Source: Rhodocyclaceae bacterium (GTDB lineage Bacteria; Pseudomonadota; Gammaproteobacteria; Burkholderiales; Rhodocyclaceae). From it: a DNA stretch of 55,555 nt. Below, one piece after another: positions 8,254-18,521 of this stretch. A model generated the notes under the pieces. That model was not told where the DNA came from. It worked only from the letters and a program-made list of their open reading frames with translations, and did not search any database. The stretch lies in the NCBI GenBank assembly GCA_020445765.1, contig JAGRFY010000138.1, positions 1-55,555 of the forward strand, read 5' to 3'. The position numbers were made by a program, and so were the translations under genes. The first letter of the stretch is position 1; every line of letters begins with the position of its first letter.

Positions 8254-9479
8254 AGATCTACCCGAAGCTCTCCGAAACCTTCATTCTGGAGGAGATCCTC
8301 GGGCTCGAACGGCTCGGGCAGGAGTTGCACATCTTCGCCATGCAGGCGCCGACCGACGAGATTCAGCACGACGCGGTCGACCGCGTGCAGGCGCCGGTGA
8401 CCTACCTGCCCGAGGCGCGCGCCACCAACGCCCTCACGCTGCTGTGCGCCCACCTGAGCCTGTTCGCCTACCGGCCGCTGACCTACCTGTCGGGGCTGCG
8501 CGCGGCGATGTCCCGGCGTGGCGGACTGACCGATTTCATCCGTGCCGGCTGGCTCGCCCACAACCTCCAGCGCAAAGGCATCCGGCACCTGCACACCCAT
8601 TTCATCTCGCGCCCGGCCGACATCGCCGAACTGGTGTCCCGGCTCGGCGTGCCGTTCTCGATATCGGCCCACGCGAAGGACATCTACCTGTCGAATCCGG
8701 CCGATCTGCGCCGCAAGCTCGACGCCGCCCGGTTCACCGTGACCTGCACCGAGTACAACCGCCAGACCCTGGCGCGGATCGCCCCGGGGGCCGATATCCA
8801 GCGCATGTACCACGGTGTCGACGCCGGACATTTCTGCCGCGGACACGACACCGTGCCGTCGCGACCGCCACTGATTCTCGCGGTCGGCCGCCTGCGCGAG
8901 AAGAAGGGCTTCGACACGCTGATCGAAGCCTGCAAGCGGCTCAGGAACCGCGGCGTCGATTTCCGCTGCGAGATCGTCGGTTACGGCGAACAACTCGGCA
9001 GCCTGCAACAACAGATCGAGCATGACGGCCTGCAGGGCCGGGTGGTGCTCACCGGCAAGCTGCCGCGCGAGGGCGTGGTCGCCCGCTACCGTCGGGCGGT
9101 GGCCTTCGTCCAGCCGTCACGGATCGGCCAGGACGGTGACCGCGACGGCATACCGAACGTATTGCTCGAAGCCATGGCGATGGAGTTGCCGGTGGTATCG
9201 ACCCGGGTATCCGGCATTCCGGAGGTGGTCATTCACGAACACAACGGACTGCTGATCGAGCCCGACCGTCCAGCCGACCTGGCCGATGCCATTTCTCGCC
9301 TGCTCGCCGACCGCCCGTTGCGCAAGCGCCTCGGCGGCGCCGGGCGCGAGACCGTCTGCGCCGGCTTCGACAACGATCGCAATCTGAAACTTCTTAAGAG
9401 CCTCCTGGAGAACCCCGATGAACGCCCCCGTCGTGCCCCTGTCGAGACTGCAGCCCACCGCAGCGCCGGCGTCTCCTGA
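8208..9479 (+). CDS. GT4-family glycosyltransferase
   Basis: The 423-residue GT-B transferase resembles exopolysaccharide enzymes of the WcaL/AmsK type. The N-terminal half contains KIYPKLSETFILEEI and the motif HTHFISRPADIAEL with SAHAKDIYL. The C-terminal half contains AVGRLREKKGFDTLIEA and the acidic donor-site motif GIPNVLLEAMAMELPVVST (EX7E type). AGGAG stands 9 bases before the ATG at 8208. It overlaps the genes on both sides, by 46 and 62 bases, which implies translational coupling. It is a close paralogue of the next gene. It likely adds a hexose to a cytoplasmic lipid-linked or nascent glycan. Confidence 0.9.
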   Translation: MAEMHAHRGPVGLLVKIYPKLSETFILEEILGLERLGQELHIFAMQAPTDEIQHDAVDRVQAPVTYLPEARATNALTLLCAHLSLFAYRPLTYLSGLRAAMSRRGGLTDFIRAGWLAHNLQRKGIRHLHTHFISRPADIAELVSRLGVPFSISAHAKDIYLSNPADLRRKLDAARFTVTCTEYNRQTLARIAPGADIQRMYHGVDAGHFCRGHDTVPSRPPLILAVGRLREKKGFDTLIEACKRLRNRGVDFRCEIVGYGEQLGSLQQQIEHDGLQGRVVLTGKLPREGVVARYRRAVAFVQPSRIGQDGDRDGIPNVLLEAMAMELPVVSTRVSGIPEVVIHEHNGLLIEPDRPADLADAISRLLADRPLRKRLGGAGRETVCAGFDNDRNLKLLKSLLENPDERPRRAPVETAAHRSAGVS

Positions 9480-10782
9480 CAGCGCCTGCATCGCCTATGT
9501 CATGAAGGGCTTTCCGCGCCTATCGGAAACCTTCATCGCCAACGAGATCTATCTGCTCGAGCAGATGGGTCTGCGCCTGCGGCTGTTCTCGATCAAGCGC
9601 GAGGACGAGCCCAAGGTGCACCCGGTGGTACGGGCGATCCGCGCGCCGCTGCAATATCTGCCGAAGGCCACGAGCCTGTCCGGATCGTTCCTGCCCAGCT
9701 GGCTGCTCCGCAACTTTCCGAACTTCGCCGCGGCCCATCTCCGTGTCGCCAGCCGCCATCCCCTGCGCTATCTGTCGGTGCTCGGCAGCGCGCTGGCGAT
9801 GAGCTGGCGCTATCGCCGCGGGCCGACCACGCTGCGCAAGGTCTTCGTCAAGGAATTCCTGCAGGCCGGTCACATCGCCGCCGAGGTGATGAAGGACGGC
9901 AGCGTCGCCCACCTGCACGGTCACTTCTGCCACGGCGTCACGACCATCACCTGGTTCGCCAGTCGCCTCACCGGTCTGCCGTTCAGCTTCACGGCCCACG
10001 CCAAGGACATCTACCAGGCGGAACTGAATCCAGGCGACCTGCTCGAGCGCAAGCTCGGTGCCGCCACCTTCGTCGCGACCTGCACATCGGCCAATGCCGA
10101 GGTGCTGAAGTCCCGCAGCCCGGACGTCCACGTCGTTCATACGATCTACCACGGCCTCGATACCGAATACTTCGCGCCGGCGAAGGGTAACGGCCGCGAC
10201 ATGCCGATGATTCTGTCGGTCGGCCGCTTCGTCGAAAAGAAGGGCTTCGAGCACCTGGTCGATGCCTGCCAGATCCTCAAGCGGGCCGGCCTGCGCTTCG
10301 GCTGCCTGATCGTCGGCGAGCCCGGCGACGCCTACGACGCGGTGCGCGAGCAGATCGACCGACTCGATCTCGGTGACTGCATCCGCCTGCGCAGCGCGGT
10401 GACGCAAGACCAGCTGCGCGAGATCTACCGCCAGGCGCGGACCTTCGCCCTGCCATGCCAGGTCATGGAAGACGGCGACCGCGACGGCATCCCGAACGTG
10501 CTTGCCGAAGCGATGGCAATGGGCCTTCCCGTGGTTTCGACCCCGATCTCGGGCATTCCCGAGTTGATCGACGACGGCGAGCACGGCCTTCTCGTAGCCC
10601 CCAGGAACCCCGCCGCGCTGGCCGACGCCCTGCGTCGTATCCTGACCGACGACGCGCTGCACCAGCGCCTGTCCGCCAACGGCCGCGCACGCATCTGCGC
10701 GCGATTCGATTCGCGCCGTACGACGCTGGCGCTGCGCGACCTGTTCGTGCGCCAGCTGCAACGGGAGGAAGTCATCGCATGA
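9418..10782 (+). CDS. GT4-family glycosyltransferase, paralogue of the preceding gene
   Basis: The 454-residue protein shares the layout of its neighbour: KGFPRLSETFIANEIYLLEQ at the N-terminus, LHGHFCHGVTTI and SFTAHAKDIYQ in the acceptor half, then SVGRFVEKKGFEHLVDA and GIPNVLAEAMAMGLPVVST in the donor half. The pair probably arose by tandem duplication. TGGAG stands 7 bases before the ATG. It overlaps the next start by the ATGA arrangement. Sugar specificity cannot be read from the sequence. Confidence 0.9.
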   Translation: MNAPVVPLSRLQPTAAPASPDSACIAYVMKGFPRLSETFIANEIYLLEQMGLRLRLFSIKREDEPKVHPVVRAIRAPLQYLPKATSLSGSFLPSWLLRNFPNFAAAHLRVASRHPLRYLSVLGSALAMSWRYRRGPTTLRKVFVKEFLQAGHIAAEVMKDGSVAHLHGHFCHGVTTITWFASRLTGLPFSFTAHAKDIYQAELNPGDLLERKLGAATFVATCTSANAEVLKSRSPDVHVVHTIYHGLDTEYFAPAKGNGRDMPMILSVGRFVEKKGFEHLVDACQILKRAGLRFGCLIVGEPGDAYDAVREQIDRLDLGDCIRLRSAVTQDQLREIYRQARTFALPCQVMEDGDRDGIPNVLAEAMAMGLPVVSTPISGIPELIDDGEHGLLVAPRNPAALADALRRILTDDALHQRLSANGRARICARFDSRRTTLALRDLFVRQLQREEVIA

Positions 10783-12827
10783 ACGTGCGGGAGCGGTCGC
10801 TCGCGAGCAATCCGCAGGACTGCGGCGAGTTGTTGCGGGCGCCCTGGGACCAACTCGACGACCGGGCACTGCTGAGCCACTTCAGCGGCGCGCGCGAGGC
10901 GCGCTTCTATCCGGTCGCCGATGCGGAGGAAACCCGGCCGGACAAGATCGAGGCCATGCTCGAAGGCGTCTTCGAGTTCAACGGCGAGCGCCATCACCTG
11001 CCCGATCCCGTGTCGTGGCTCGACAACCCGAGCGACGACATCGAATGGCACATCCTGCTGCACAAGTTCTACTATGCGGTCGGCCTCGGCATGCGCTATG
11101 CCGAGACCCGCGACGACCGCTACGCGCGTCGCTGGATGCAGTTGATCGACGGCTGGATCGCGAGCGTTCCGGCGGACTTCATCGCCACCGACGTCACCGG
11201 CCGCCGCGTGCAGAACTGGATCTACAGCTACTACCATTTCGTCGCCACGGCGGACAAACCACCGGTCGATGCCGCCTTCCACCGGCGGCTGCTTCAATCC
11301 CTTGCCGCCCAGGTCGACCACCTGTGCGAGAACCTGACCCCCGCGCGCAACCACCGGACCCTTGAGCTCTACGCGATCTTCCTGGCTTCGGTGGTGTTTC
11401 CGGAGATGCGCCGGGCCGCCCATTGGCGGGAATTCTCACTGCTCCGCATCGAGGAGAACATCCTCTCCGACCTGCTGCCGGATGGCGTCCAGATCGAACT
11501 GTCCACCGACTATCACCAGTTGGTGCTGAAGAACTACCTCAATGTCCGCAGGCTCGCCTCACTGAACGGCATCCCGGTCACTGCAGAGACCGATGAGGCG
11601 CTGCAGCGCGCCCTCGACTTCAGCATGCACGCCCACAAGCCCGACGGCATCGTGCCGAGCCTGTCCGATGGCGATGCCCGCAGCTTCCGCGACCTGCTGT
11701 CGATCGGCGCCGACCTGTACGGCCGCGACGACCTTCGCTACGTCGCCTGCGCCGGCAACCAGGGCACGCCGCCGGGCGCCCTGCTGGCCCACTTCGCCGA
11801 CAGCGGCTATACGGTTGTGCGCGATCACTGGGGTACCGGCGGACGGCGCTACACCGACGCCCAGTACCTGATCTTCGATTGTGGCCCGCTCGGTGCCGGC
11901 AATCACGGCCATTTCGACTGCCTCAGCTTCGAACTGGCGGCCTTCGGGCGCTCGCTGGTGGTGGACCCGGGGCGCTACACCTATTCCGAGGCGGGCGAGA
12001 CCAACTGGCGGATCCGTTTTCGCGGCACCGAAGCCCACAACACGGTCTGCGTCGACGGTCAGAACCAGACCTTGTACCTGCCGCGGCCGGTGAAAAGCCG
12101 ACCGGGCGCCGTCAAGCACAAGATTGCCGGACCGGCCCCCGACGCCGTGCTGCACGAGCTCGTCGAGTTCGACGATTTCGTGCTGCTCGACGGCTCCGCC
12201 CGCAGCCACGTCTATGACGCCGTGCATCGACGCCGCATCCTGTTCGTCGATCGCAGCTACTGGATCGTCTCGGACTGGCTCGACGCACCGACCCGCCATC
12301 GCTACGCACTCCACTTCCAGCTCGGAGAAGCCGCCCAGGGCAGCGTCGAGCGCGCCAACGGCCGGGCACCGCTGCTGCGCAGCCCGGGACTGCTGGTCGC
12401 CCAGCCCGAGGATGCCGACATCGTGTTCAGCCTCGAGCCGAGCTGGGTCTCCTATCGCTACGGCGAAAAGCTGCCGGCGCCGCGACTGAGTTTCCAGGCA
12501 GCTGCCTGTTCGACCGGATTCGACACCGTGCTGCTGCCCTACGAGGGCGCCACGCCGCACCTTTCGCTGCGTCGCCTGACCGTAGACGGCGACGGCAGCC
12601 GCGGCACGGCGCTGGCCATCGAGTCCGAGATCGCAGGCACCCGCTTCCGTGATCTGTGGTTCCACGCCCGCGACGGCGAGGGCGGCAACTGGCAATTCGA
12701 CGGCTACGACTTCCGCGGACGCTGGCTGTGGCTGCGCGAGAACGGCGATGGCCGGATTACCCGCTGCCGCGCGAACGACGGCGCGCGCCTCAGCTACCGT
12801 GGCATCGTCGTCACACCGGATGCATGA
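10779..12827 (+). CDS. Heparinase II/III-family protein
   Basis: The 682-residue protein has an N-terminal alpha/alpha toroid (about 1-370, with the NWIYSYYHF and ARNHRTLELYA segments) and a C-terminal beta-sandwich with the family hallmark NHGHFDCLSFELAAFGRSLV followed by DPGRYTY (about residues 375-410). Family members cleave uronic-acid-containing glycans by beta-elimination. No signal peptide is visible, so it may act in the cytoplasm or be exported another way. Inside a biosynthetic operon such lyases trim, edit or recycle the polymer. The ATG overlaps the previous stop (ATGA). If it is a true lyase, the product probably contains uronic acid or a similar unit; this is inference. Confidence 0.87.
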   Translation: MNVRERSLASNPQDCGELLRAPWDQLDDRALLSHFSGAREARFYPVADAEETRPDKIEAMLEGVFEFNGERHHLPDPVSWLDNPSDDIEWHILLHKFYYAVGLGMRYAETRDDRYARRWMQLIDGWIASVPADFIATDVTGRRVQNWIYSYYHFVATADKPPVDAAFHRRLLQSLAAQVDHLCENLTPARNHRTLELYAIFLASVVFPEMRRAAHWREFSLLRIEENILSDLLPDGVQIELSTDYHQLVLKNYLNVRRLASLNGIPVTAETDEALQRALDFSMHAHKPDGIVPSLSDGDARSFRDLLSIGADLYGRDDLRYVACAGNQGTPPGALLAHFADSGYTVVRDHWGTGGRRYTDAQYLIFDCGPLGAGNHGHFDCLSFELAAFGRSLVVDPGRYTYSEAGETNWRIRFRGTEAHNTVCVDGQNQTLYLPRPVKSRPGAVKHKIAGPAPDAVLHELVEFDDFVLLDGSARSHVYDAVHRRRILFVDRSYWIVSDWLDAPTRHRYALHFQLGEAAQGSVERANGRAPLLRSPGLLVAQPEDADIVFSLEPSWVSYRYGEKLPAPRLSFQAAACSTGFDTVLLPYEGATPHLSLRRLTVDGDGSRGTALAIESEIAGTRFRDLWFHARDGEGGNWQFDGYDFRGRWLWLRENGDGRITRCRANDGARLSYRGIVVTPDA

Positions 12828-14203
12828 CGATGGGCGCACCATTGACCCTCCCCCGGGATGCTCGGCTGCCGCAACTGGCCCGCGCCGTCGATGGCGATTC
12901 GATGCGCCACGTCTTCGAGGCGGCCTTGCGGGAATATGGCAGCCAACGCGTCACCGCCTGCGCGGTCGAGCGCATCAAGTATCGACCGGGGCGCAACTGC
13001 ACGGTGTCCTACCGGCTGACGGTGCGCGACGAGACGCGTGCGTGCAGTTTCGAACAGCGCGTCGCCGGGCGCTTCTGTGCGGCTGGCGAGGCCGCCGGGC
13101 GCCATGCCCGGCATCATGCCCGGGTCGGTCTCGCCAGTCGCTGCGGCCTGCCCTCTCTGCTGGTGCCGAGCCTCGAACTGTTCGCCTGGTTCCTGCCCAA
13201 CGACCCCAAGCTCGACGGCCTGCCCGCCCTGCTCGAGGTGGCCCGCAACGGCGGCGAGGCGCTCTCTCAGGCGCTGGCCGTGATGACCGGCGGCGACACC
13301 GACACCGTCGACCTCGATGCGGCCCTGGTCCAGTACGTTCCGGAGTCACGCGCCTGTGCGCGCTTCGACGTGGCCCTCGCCAGCGGTCGGCGGGTGAGGC
13401 TGTTCGCCAAGCTCGACCGCGAATCCAGCGGTGCCGCCACCCATCGCCTGATGCAGGCCCTGTACGACAGTCCCGCCCGTCGCGAAGACCGCCTGCGCAC
13501 GCCACGTCCGCTGCTGTGGCAGCCCGACCTCCGCCTGCACTGGCAGGCAGCCGTGCCGGGCGTGCCGTTGCTCGACGAGCACGCACTGTGCCCGCCCGAC
13601 CTGGCGTCGGAGATCGGCCGGCTGATGTCGGCACTGCACGACACCCCGGCGCCACTCGACCGCCGGGTGCCGACGGAGTCGCTCCATGGGCACGTGCAAC
13701 ACTGCGCCTCGATGCTCGCCCAGGTCGATCCGGACTGGGCGCCGGCACTCGACCGTCTGGCCCGCAGCCTGCAGCAGGGCGCCGTTGCCGCAGCCTCGCT
13801 GCCGCTGGCGACGCTGCACGGTGATCTCCACCCGCGCAACCTGCTGCTCGACGTCCGGCGACTTTCGCTGATCGATCTGGACGGCGCCCGCCTCGGCCCG
13901 GCGGCGCTCGAACTGGGAGCCTGGATCTCCGATGGCCTGTGCCGGGCGCTGCACCTCGGCACACCGCTCGAGCATGTGCAGGAGGCAGCCGCCCACATGC
14001 TGACCAGCTACGCCCAGCGTGGTCGGCAGCCGCTCGATTCGCGGATGCTGGCCTGGGCCACGGCGCGCTCATTGCTGTGCGACCGTGCCTTCCGCGGTGT
14101 CGCCAACCTCAAACCCGGCCGCCTCGAGCGCGTTCCGACGCTGATCGCCGTGGCCGAGCTGATTACGGCCAAGGGCGACGTCATGACGCCCCTGCCCTGT
14201 TGA
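12824..14203 (+). CDS. APH-family (aminoglycoside phosphotransferase fold) kinase, copy 1
   Basis: The 459-residue protein has the small-molecule kinase catalytic loop LHGDLHPRNLLLD (HGDxHxxN) around residue 333 and the metal-binding LIDLDGARLGPAALELGAW after it. Upstream, residues near 120 carry FAWFLPNDPKLDGL, a motif shared in spirit with the next protein (LWALPNDPVMSAL), which suggests both arose from one ancestor. The start ATG overlaps the heparinase stop. Resistance to an antibiotic is unlikely in this operon; phosphorylation of a sugar or lipid intermediate is more plausible, but no substrate is known. Confidence 0.82.
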   Translation: MTMGAPLTLPRDARLPQLARAVDGDSMRHVFEAALREYGSQRVTACAVERIKYRPGRNCTVSYRLTVRDETRACSFEQRVAGRFCAAGEAAGRHARHHARVGLASRCGLPSLLVPSLELFAWFLPNDPKLDGLPALLEVARNGGEALSQALAVMTGGDTDTVDLDAALVQYVPESRACARFDVALASGRRVRLFAKLDRESSGAATHRLMQALYDSPARREDRLRTPRPLLWQPDLRLHWQAAVPGVPLLDEHALCPPDLASEIGRLMSALHDTPAPLDRRVPTESLHGHVQHCASMLAQVDPDWAPALDRLARSLQQGAVAAASLPLATLHGDLHPRNLLLDVRRLSLIDLDGARLGPAALELGAWISDGLCRALHLGTPLEHVQEAAAHMLTSYAQRGRQPLDSRMLAWATARSLLCDRAFRGVANLKPGRLERVPTLIAVAELITAKGDVMTPLPC

Positions 14204-14210
14204 GCCAGTG

Positions 14211-15542
14211 ATGGACAATCGCGCACGCCCGTTCCTCGACGATCGCCAAGCCGCCAATGCACTCGCGGCGACCGTGCCGGCCTTTCGCGACGGGCCCTGG
14301 GAAATCCTGTCGTGCAGGGTCGCGCAGACCCGACGGCGGATCTCCCGTCGGCTGCTGCGCGAAGGCGGCCTGTGGCTGGCCGCCGTGTGGCAGCTCGAGG
14401 TCCGCGACAACGCCAGTGGCGACCGCGGCGAACAGTGGCTGTACGGCCGCTTCTATCAGGGTCGGCCACCGGTCACCGAGTGGGCACACGAGGCGGCATC
14501 CGCCTGCTCGATTCCACGATTCGGCCGCCCGGTCGAATGGCTGCCGGAGGACGGTCTGGTATTGTGGGCCTTGCCCAACGACCCGGTGATGAGCGCCCTC
14601 GGTGCCTTCCTCGATCCGCAGGCGCTGGCCGCCCATCTGCCGCCGCCGCTGACCCCGGATGCCGGTACCGGCGTGAGCGCCCAGGTGATCCGCCACGAAC
14701 CGGAAGAGCATTGCACCGCCCGCTTCCGGGTCATTCGCGATGGTCGCGCCTTCGCCTTCTACGGCAAGTGCTATGCCGACGGCCGCTGGCGCGATGCGCG
14801 TGACGGCCTGGACGTGTTGTGGCGCCAGTCGGAACGGGATCCGTTCGCATTCGCGGTCGGCCGCCCGCTGGGCGTCAGCGCCGGACTCGGCGCCCTGTGG
14901 CAGGCCGAGGTCCAAGGGATGCCCCTGGCCACCGAACTGGCCGGCCGGCACGGTGGCCAGTTGATCGAACGACTGGCCGATGCGCTGTTCCGATTCCAGC
15001 AGGCGGGGCCCCGCCAGGGCAGGCTCGAGACGCAGGCTGAATCGGTCGGGCTTGCCGGCAAGTGGCGCAAGAAGCTGGTTCTCGCTGACGCCTCGCTGGC
15101 CGACGCGGCCGATTCGGTGGTGTCGCTGCTGTCCGCGCCGCCGCTGCGCGCGAGTGCGGACGTGCCGGTACACGGCGACTTCCACGTGGACCAGATGCTC
15201 TGGACCGGCGAACGCATCGCGCTGTTCGACTACGACAACTTCGCGATCGGATCACCGGTTCGCGACCTTGCCGACTGCATCAGCCAGTTGCTGTGCCGCA
15301 AGGACGATGGCGACTGGCCGGCGCGCGCCGCGAGCTTGCTGTCCGCCTACCGCTCGCTCGCCGGCGACGCCTTCGACGCTGCCGATTTCGAATGGCATCT
15401 GCGCCTGATGCTGATGCGAAAGGCCTACAGTTTCATGGTGCGTGCCCGCGCCGGCTGGCGCGGCGACAGTGCGCGAGCGCTCGGGCTCGCACGGACAGGC
15501 AGCCGTGCCCTGCCACCGAATTCGTTCGAGACCACGGCATGA
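14211..15542 (+). CDS. APH-family kinase, copy 2
   Basis: The 443-residue protein has an APH-type catalytic loop VHGDFHVDQMLW near residue 324, in which the usual asparagine of HGDxHxxN is replaced by glutamine, and a following ALFDYDNFAIGSPVRDLADC that carries the metal-binding aspartate. Its N-terminal third shows the same LPNDP motif as the preceding kinase. GTG at 14208 directly precedes the ATG at 14211 and could also start translation. The end overlaps the ABC exporter start by four bases. Two non-identical kinases side by side suggest two phosphorylation steps or a heteromer. Confidence 0.8.
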   Translation: MDNRARPFLDDRQAANALAATVPAFRDGPWEILSCRVAQTRRRISRRLLREGGLWLAAVWQLEVRDNASGDRGEQWLYGRFYQGRPPVTEWAHEAASACSIPRFGRPVEWLPEDGLVLWALPNDPVMSALGAFLDPQALAAHLPPPLTPDAGTGVSAQVIRHEPEEHCTARFRVIRDGRAFAFYGKCYADGRWRDARDGLDVLWRQSERDPFAFAVGRPLGVSAGLGALWQAEVQGMPLATELAGRHGGQLIERLADALFRFQQAGPRQGRLETQAESVGLAGKWRKKLVLADASLADAADSVVSLLSAPPLRASADVPVHGDFHVDQMLWTGERIALFDYDNFAIGSPVRDLADCISQLLCRKDDGDWPARAASLLSAYRSLAGDAFDAADFEWHLRLMLMRKAYSFMVRARAGWRGDSARALGLARTGSRALPPNSFETTA

Positions 15543-17317
15543 TCCACATGCCTCACCGATTCCGCCGCATCGTCTTCGGCGCCCTCGGCGAAATGAAGGC
15601 ACCGCTGGTGGTCGCCGCCCTGGCCCTGGGCGGTGTCATGGTCACCAGCCTGCTCGCACCGTGGCCGCTGAAGGTCATCTTCGACCACGTCCTGCTCGCC
15701 AAGCCCCTGCCCGAGGGGCTCGCACTGCTCGCGCCGCTCATCGCGCAGGGACGCTGGTTCGCGCTCTGCGCGATGGCCGGCGCAATCGCGCTGATCGCAC
15801 TGTTCGCGGCAGTCTTCGCCTATCTGCAGGTCTATGCCACGGCCAAGGTCGGCCATTTCATCACCTACCGGCTGCGCAGCGAGCTCTTCGCCCATCTGCA
15901 GCGGCTGTCGATGTCCTTCCACCAGCACAATCGCAGTGGTGAGCTGATCACCAAGGTCGCGACCGACACCAACCTGTTGCGCGACATGTTTGCCGAATGG
16001 TCGCTGACCTTTGCCGCCCACTTCGTGACGCTGATCGCGATGATGGTGGTGATGTTCGTCATCAACTGGCGACTGGCACTGGTGGTCGCGACCTCGCTGC
16101 CGCCGCTGCTGGCGGTGATCTACTTCCTCAACAAGCGGGTCAAGGCTTCGGTGCGCGCCCAGCGCCGCTACGAAGGCGCCATGACCTCGCGTCTCAACGA
16201 GGTGCTGTCGTCGATGCTGCTGGTGCAGGCCTTCGGCCGCCAGAGCTTCGAGGAGCGGCGCTTCCAGGAAGAGATCGAAGGCAACTTCCATTCCGGCGTG
16301 CGTACCGCGCGCAACACCGGAGCCATCACCCGCGCGATCGTGCTGGTGTCGGCGATCGGAACGGCGATCACGGTGCTCGTCGGCGCCTGGCAGGTGCTCG
16401 AAGGCCTGCTGACGCCGGGCGAATTGCTGATCTTTCTGGCCTACGTGCAGAGCCTTTACAAGCCGGTAAAGGATCTCGGTCGTCTCGCGGCCAAGTTTTC
16501 GCGGGCATCGGTCAGCGCGGGCCGGGTCAGCGAGATCCTGGCGACCGAGCCCGATGCGGCGGATCCCCCGGGGGCGCTCGACATCGGCCGGCCCGCCGGC
16601 GAAATCGTGTTCGAAGACGTCGGATTCGGCTATCGCGACGATCGGCCGGTGGTCGAGCACGTGTCGTTTCGCATTGCGGCCGGTGAGCGCGTGGCCCTGG
16701 TCGGTCCGTCCGGCGCCGGCAAGTCGACGCTGCTGTCGCTGCTGCTGCGGCTGTACGAACCCAGCGCCGGGCGCATCCTGATTGACGGCATCGATATCAG
16801 CCGCTTCAAGCGCGACAGCCTGCGCAGCCAGATCGGCATCGTGCTGCAGGAGAACGTGCTGTTCGGGGTCTCGGTACGCGAGAACATCGCCTACGGCTTC
16901 CCCGATGCCAGCGACGAGCAGATCGAGGCGGCGGCCCGCGCCGCACGCGCCCACGAGTTCATCGTTGACCTGCCCGACGGCTACGACACCGTGCTCGGCG
17001 AGCGCGGGGCGACCATCTCCGGCGGCCAGCGCCAGCGCATCTGCCTCGCCCGAGCCCTGGTCAAGGAGCCGGCGATCCTGGTGATGGACGAGCCGACCTC
17101 GGCGGTGGACGCGGTCTCGGCGCGCTTGATCAACGAGTCGGTCGCACGCGTCCACGCCGGCAAGACCCTGCTGGTGATCGCCCACGACTATGCCGACATG
17201 AGCGGCTATGACCGCATCCTGGTGATGAAGGACGGCCGGCTGGTCGAGTCGGGTCGTCACGACAAACTGATGGAGGCCAAAGGCGCCTATCTGGCGCTGG
17301 TGGAACGCCGTGCCTGA
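15539..17317 (+). CDS. MsbA-type ABC exporter (fused membrane and ATPase domains)
   Basis: The 592-residue half-transporter has six membrane helices in residues about 20-315 and an ATPase domain in about 350-590. The ATPase has Walker [10 protein letters not shown], signature ISGGQRQR, Walker [13 protein letters not shown] and the switch histidine in VIAHDY, so it looks active. It likely forms a homodimer in the inner membrane and exports a lipid-linked glycan or oligosaccharide, like NdvA or MsbA. It is embedded in the operon with four-base overlap upstream and eight-base overlap downstream. Confidence 0.9.
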   Translation: MIHMPHRFRRIVFGALGEMKAPLVVAALALGGVMVTSLLAPWPLKVIFDHVLLAKPLPEGLALLAPLIAQGRWFALCAMAGAIALIALFAAVFAYLQVYATAKVGHFITYRLRSELFAHLQRLSMSFHQHNRSGELITKVATDTNLLRDMFAEWSLTFAAHFVTLIAMMVVMFVINWRLALVVATSLPPLLAVIYFLNKRVKASVRAQRRYEGAMTSRLNEVLSSMLLVQAFGRQSFEERRFQEEIEGNFHSGVRTARNTGAITRAIVLVSAIGTAITVLVGAWQVLEGLLTPGELLIFLAYVQSLYKPVKDLGRLAAKFSRASVSAGRVSEILATEPDAADPPGALDIGRPAGEIVFEDVGFGYRDDRPVVEHVSFRIAAGERVALVGPSGAGKSTLLSLLLRLYEPSAGRILIDGIDISRFKRDSLRSQIGIVLQENVLFGVSVRENIAYGFPDASDEQIEAAARAARAHEFIVDLPDGYDTVLGERGATISGGQRQRICLARALVKEPAILVMDEPTSAVDAVSARLINESVARVHAGKTLLVIAHDYADMSGYDRILVMKDGRLVESGRHDKLMEAKGAYLALVERRA

Positions 17318-18521
17318 GACCCTGCATCCAAGCCACCCGGACGCACGTCCGGTGCTGTTGTTCTATTGCCAGCACTCGCTCGGCATCGGTCATCTGACCC
17401 GCAGTTTCGCCCTGGTGCGTGCGCTGGTGGACCGGTTCCACGTGGTTTTCCTGAACGGTGGACCGATCCCGCCGGGCGTGCCGATACCGACCGGCATGGA
17501 GATGATCGACCTGCCGCCGCTGGGCATGGACGAGGCGCACAATCTGGTCAGTCGCGGCAGCGCGCACAGTGTCGAGGACGCCCGCCAGACACGCCGTCGG
17601 ATGATTCAGCAGGCGATCGCCGACCACCGGCCGGAACTGCTGCTGGTCGAACTGTTTCCGTTCGGACGAAAGAAGTTCGCATTCGAGATCCTGCCGATGA
17701 TCCGCGCGGCACGCCGCCAGCAGCGCCCCGCGCGGGTGGTGTGCAGCGTCCGCGACATCCTGGTCGATGCCCGGCGTGACCAGCAACGCCACGACGACCG
17801 GGCCCGCTGGCTGGCGAACCGGTACTTCGACGCCATCGTCGTGCACTCCGACCCCGCCTTCGCTCGCATCGACGAGAGCTTCCGGCCGAGCAAGCCGCTC
17901 GTCACGCGCCTGGACTACACCGGCTATGTCGTGCCCCGTCGCGACGAGCCCGACGACGCCACGCGTGGCGAAGCGGTGCTGGTCTCGGCCGGTGGCGGCA
18001 TTGTCGGTTTCCCCCTGTTCGCCGCTGCCCTGGCGGCTCATGCGCAGCTGTGGCCGCAACGACGGCTGCCGATGCGCATCATTGCCGGCCCATTCCTGCC
18101 TGAGACCGAATGGCAGGCCCTGTGCATCGAAGCTGGCGATCGGCCGGGAGTCGAGCTGGTGCGCCACGTGCCCGACATGGTCGCCGAGATGCGCCGCGCC
18201 CGGCTTTCGATCAGCCAGTGTGGCTACAACACCGCCCTCGACGTGGTGGTCTCGGGTGTCCCCGCGCTGCTGGTGCCTTACGCCGCCAAGGGCGAGAACG
18301 AACAATCCCGCCGCGCCGCGGCGCTGGCCGGACTCGGGGCGGTCCGTCACTTCGACGGCACGCTCGCCGACACCCCGGCCTTCTCGCAGGCGGTTGCCGA
18401 TGCCCTCGATTTCCGTCCACGCCCGGCGGCGCTTGCCCTCGACGGCGCCCCGCGCACGGCGGCTATACTGCGCGACCTGCTGCAAGCCGAGGACCGCTCG
18501 CGGATGCCTGCCCATGCCTGA
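17310..18521 (+). CDS. GT28/MurG-like glycosyltransferase, second copy
   Basis: The 403-residue protein begins with a GTG that overlaps the exporter gene. Its N-terminal half holds LLFYCQHSLGIGHLTRSFAL (the acceptor-side loop) and its C-terminal half LVSAGGGIVGFPLF and the donor-site motif ISQCGYNTALDVV. The layout matches the first gene of the operon (6958-8253), and both also share a VDKK/VELFPFG segment. It is probably cytoplasmic. The ATG of the next gene lies eight bases inside its end. Confidence 0.83.
   Translation: MPETLHPSHPDARPVLLFYCQHSLGIGHLTRSFALVRALVDRFHVVFLNGGPIPPGVPIPTGMEMIDLPPLGMDEAHNLVSRGSAHSVEDARQTRRRMIQQAIADHRPELLLVELFPFGRKKFAFEILPMIRAARRQQRPARVVCSVRDILVDARRDQQRHDDRARWLANRYFDAIVVHSDPAFARIDESFRPSKPLVTRLDYTGYVVPRRDEPDDATRGEAVLVSAGGGIVGFPLFAAALAAHAQLWPQRRLPMRIIAGPFLPETEWQALCIEAGDRPGVELVRHVPDMVAEMRRARLSISQCGYNTALDVVVSGVPALLVPYAAKGENEQSRRAAALAGLGAVRHFDGTLADTPAFSQAVADALDFRPRPAALALDGAPRTAAILRDLLQAEDRSRMPAHA

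Noticed and set aside
15425-17260. Long minus-strand open frame opposite the ABC exporter
   Set aside because: The exporter frame has all ABC motifs; the opposite frame has none.
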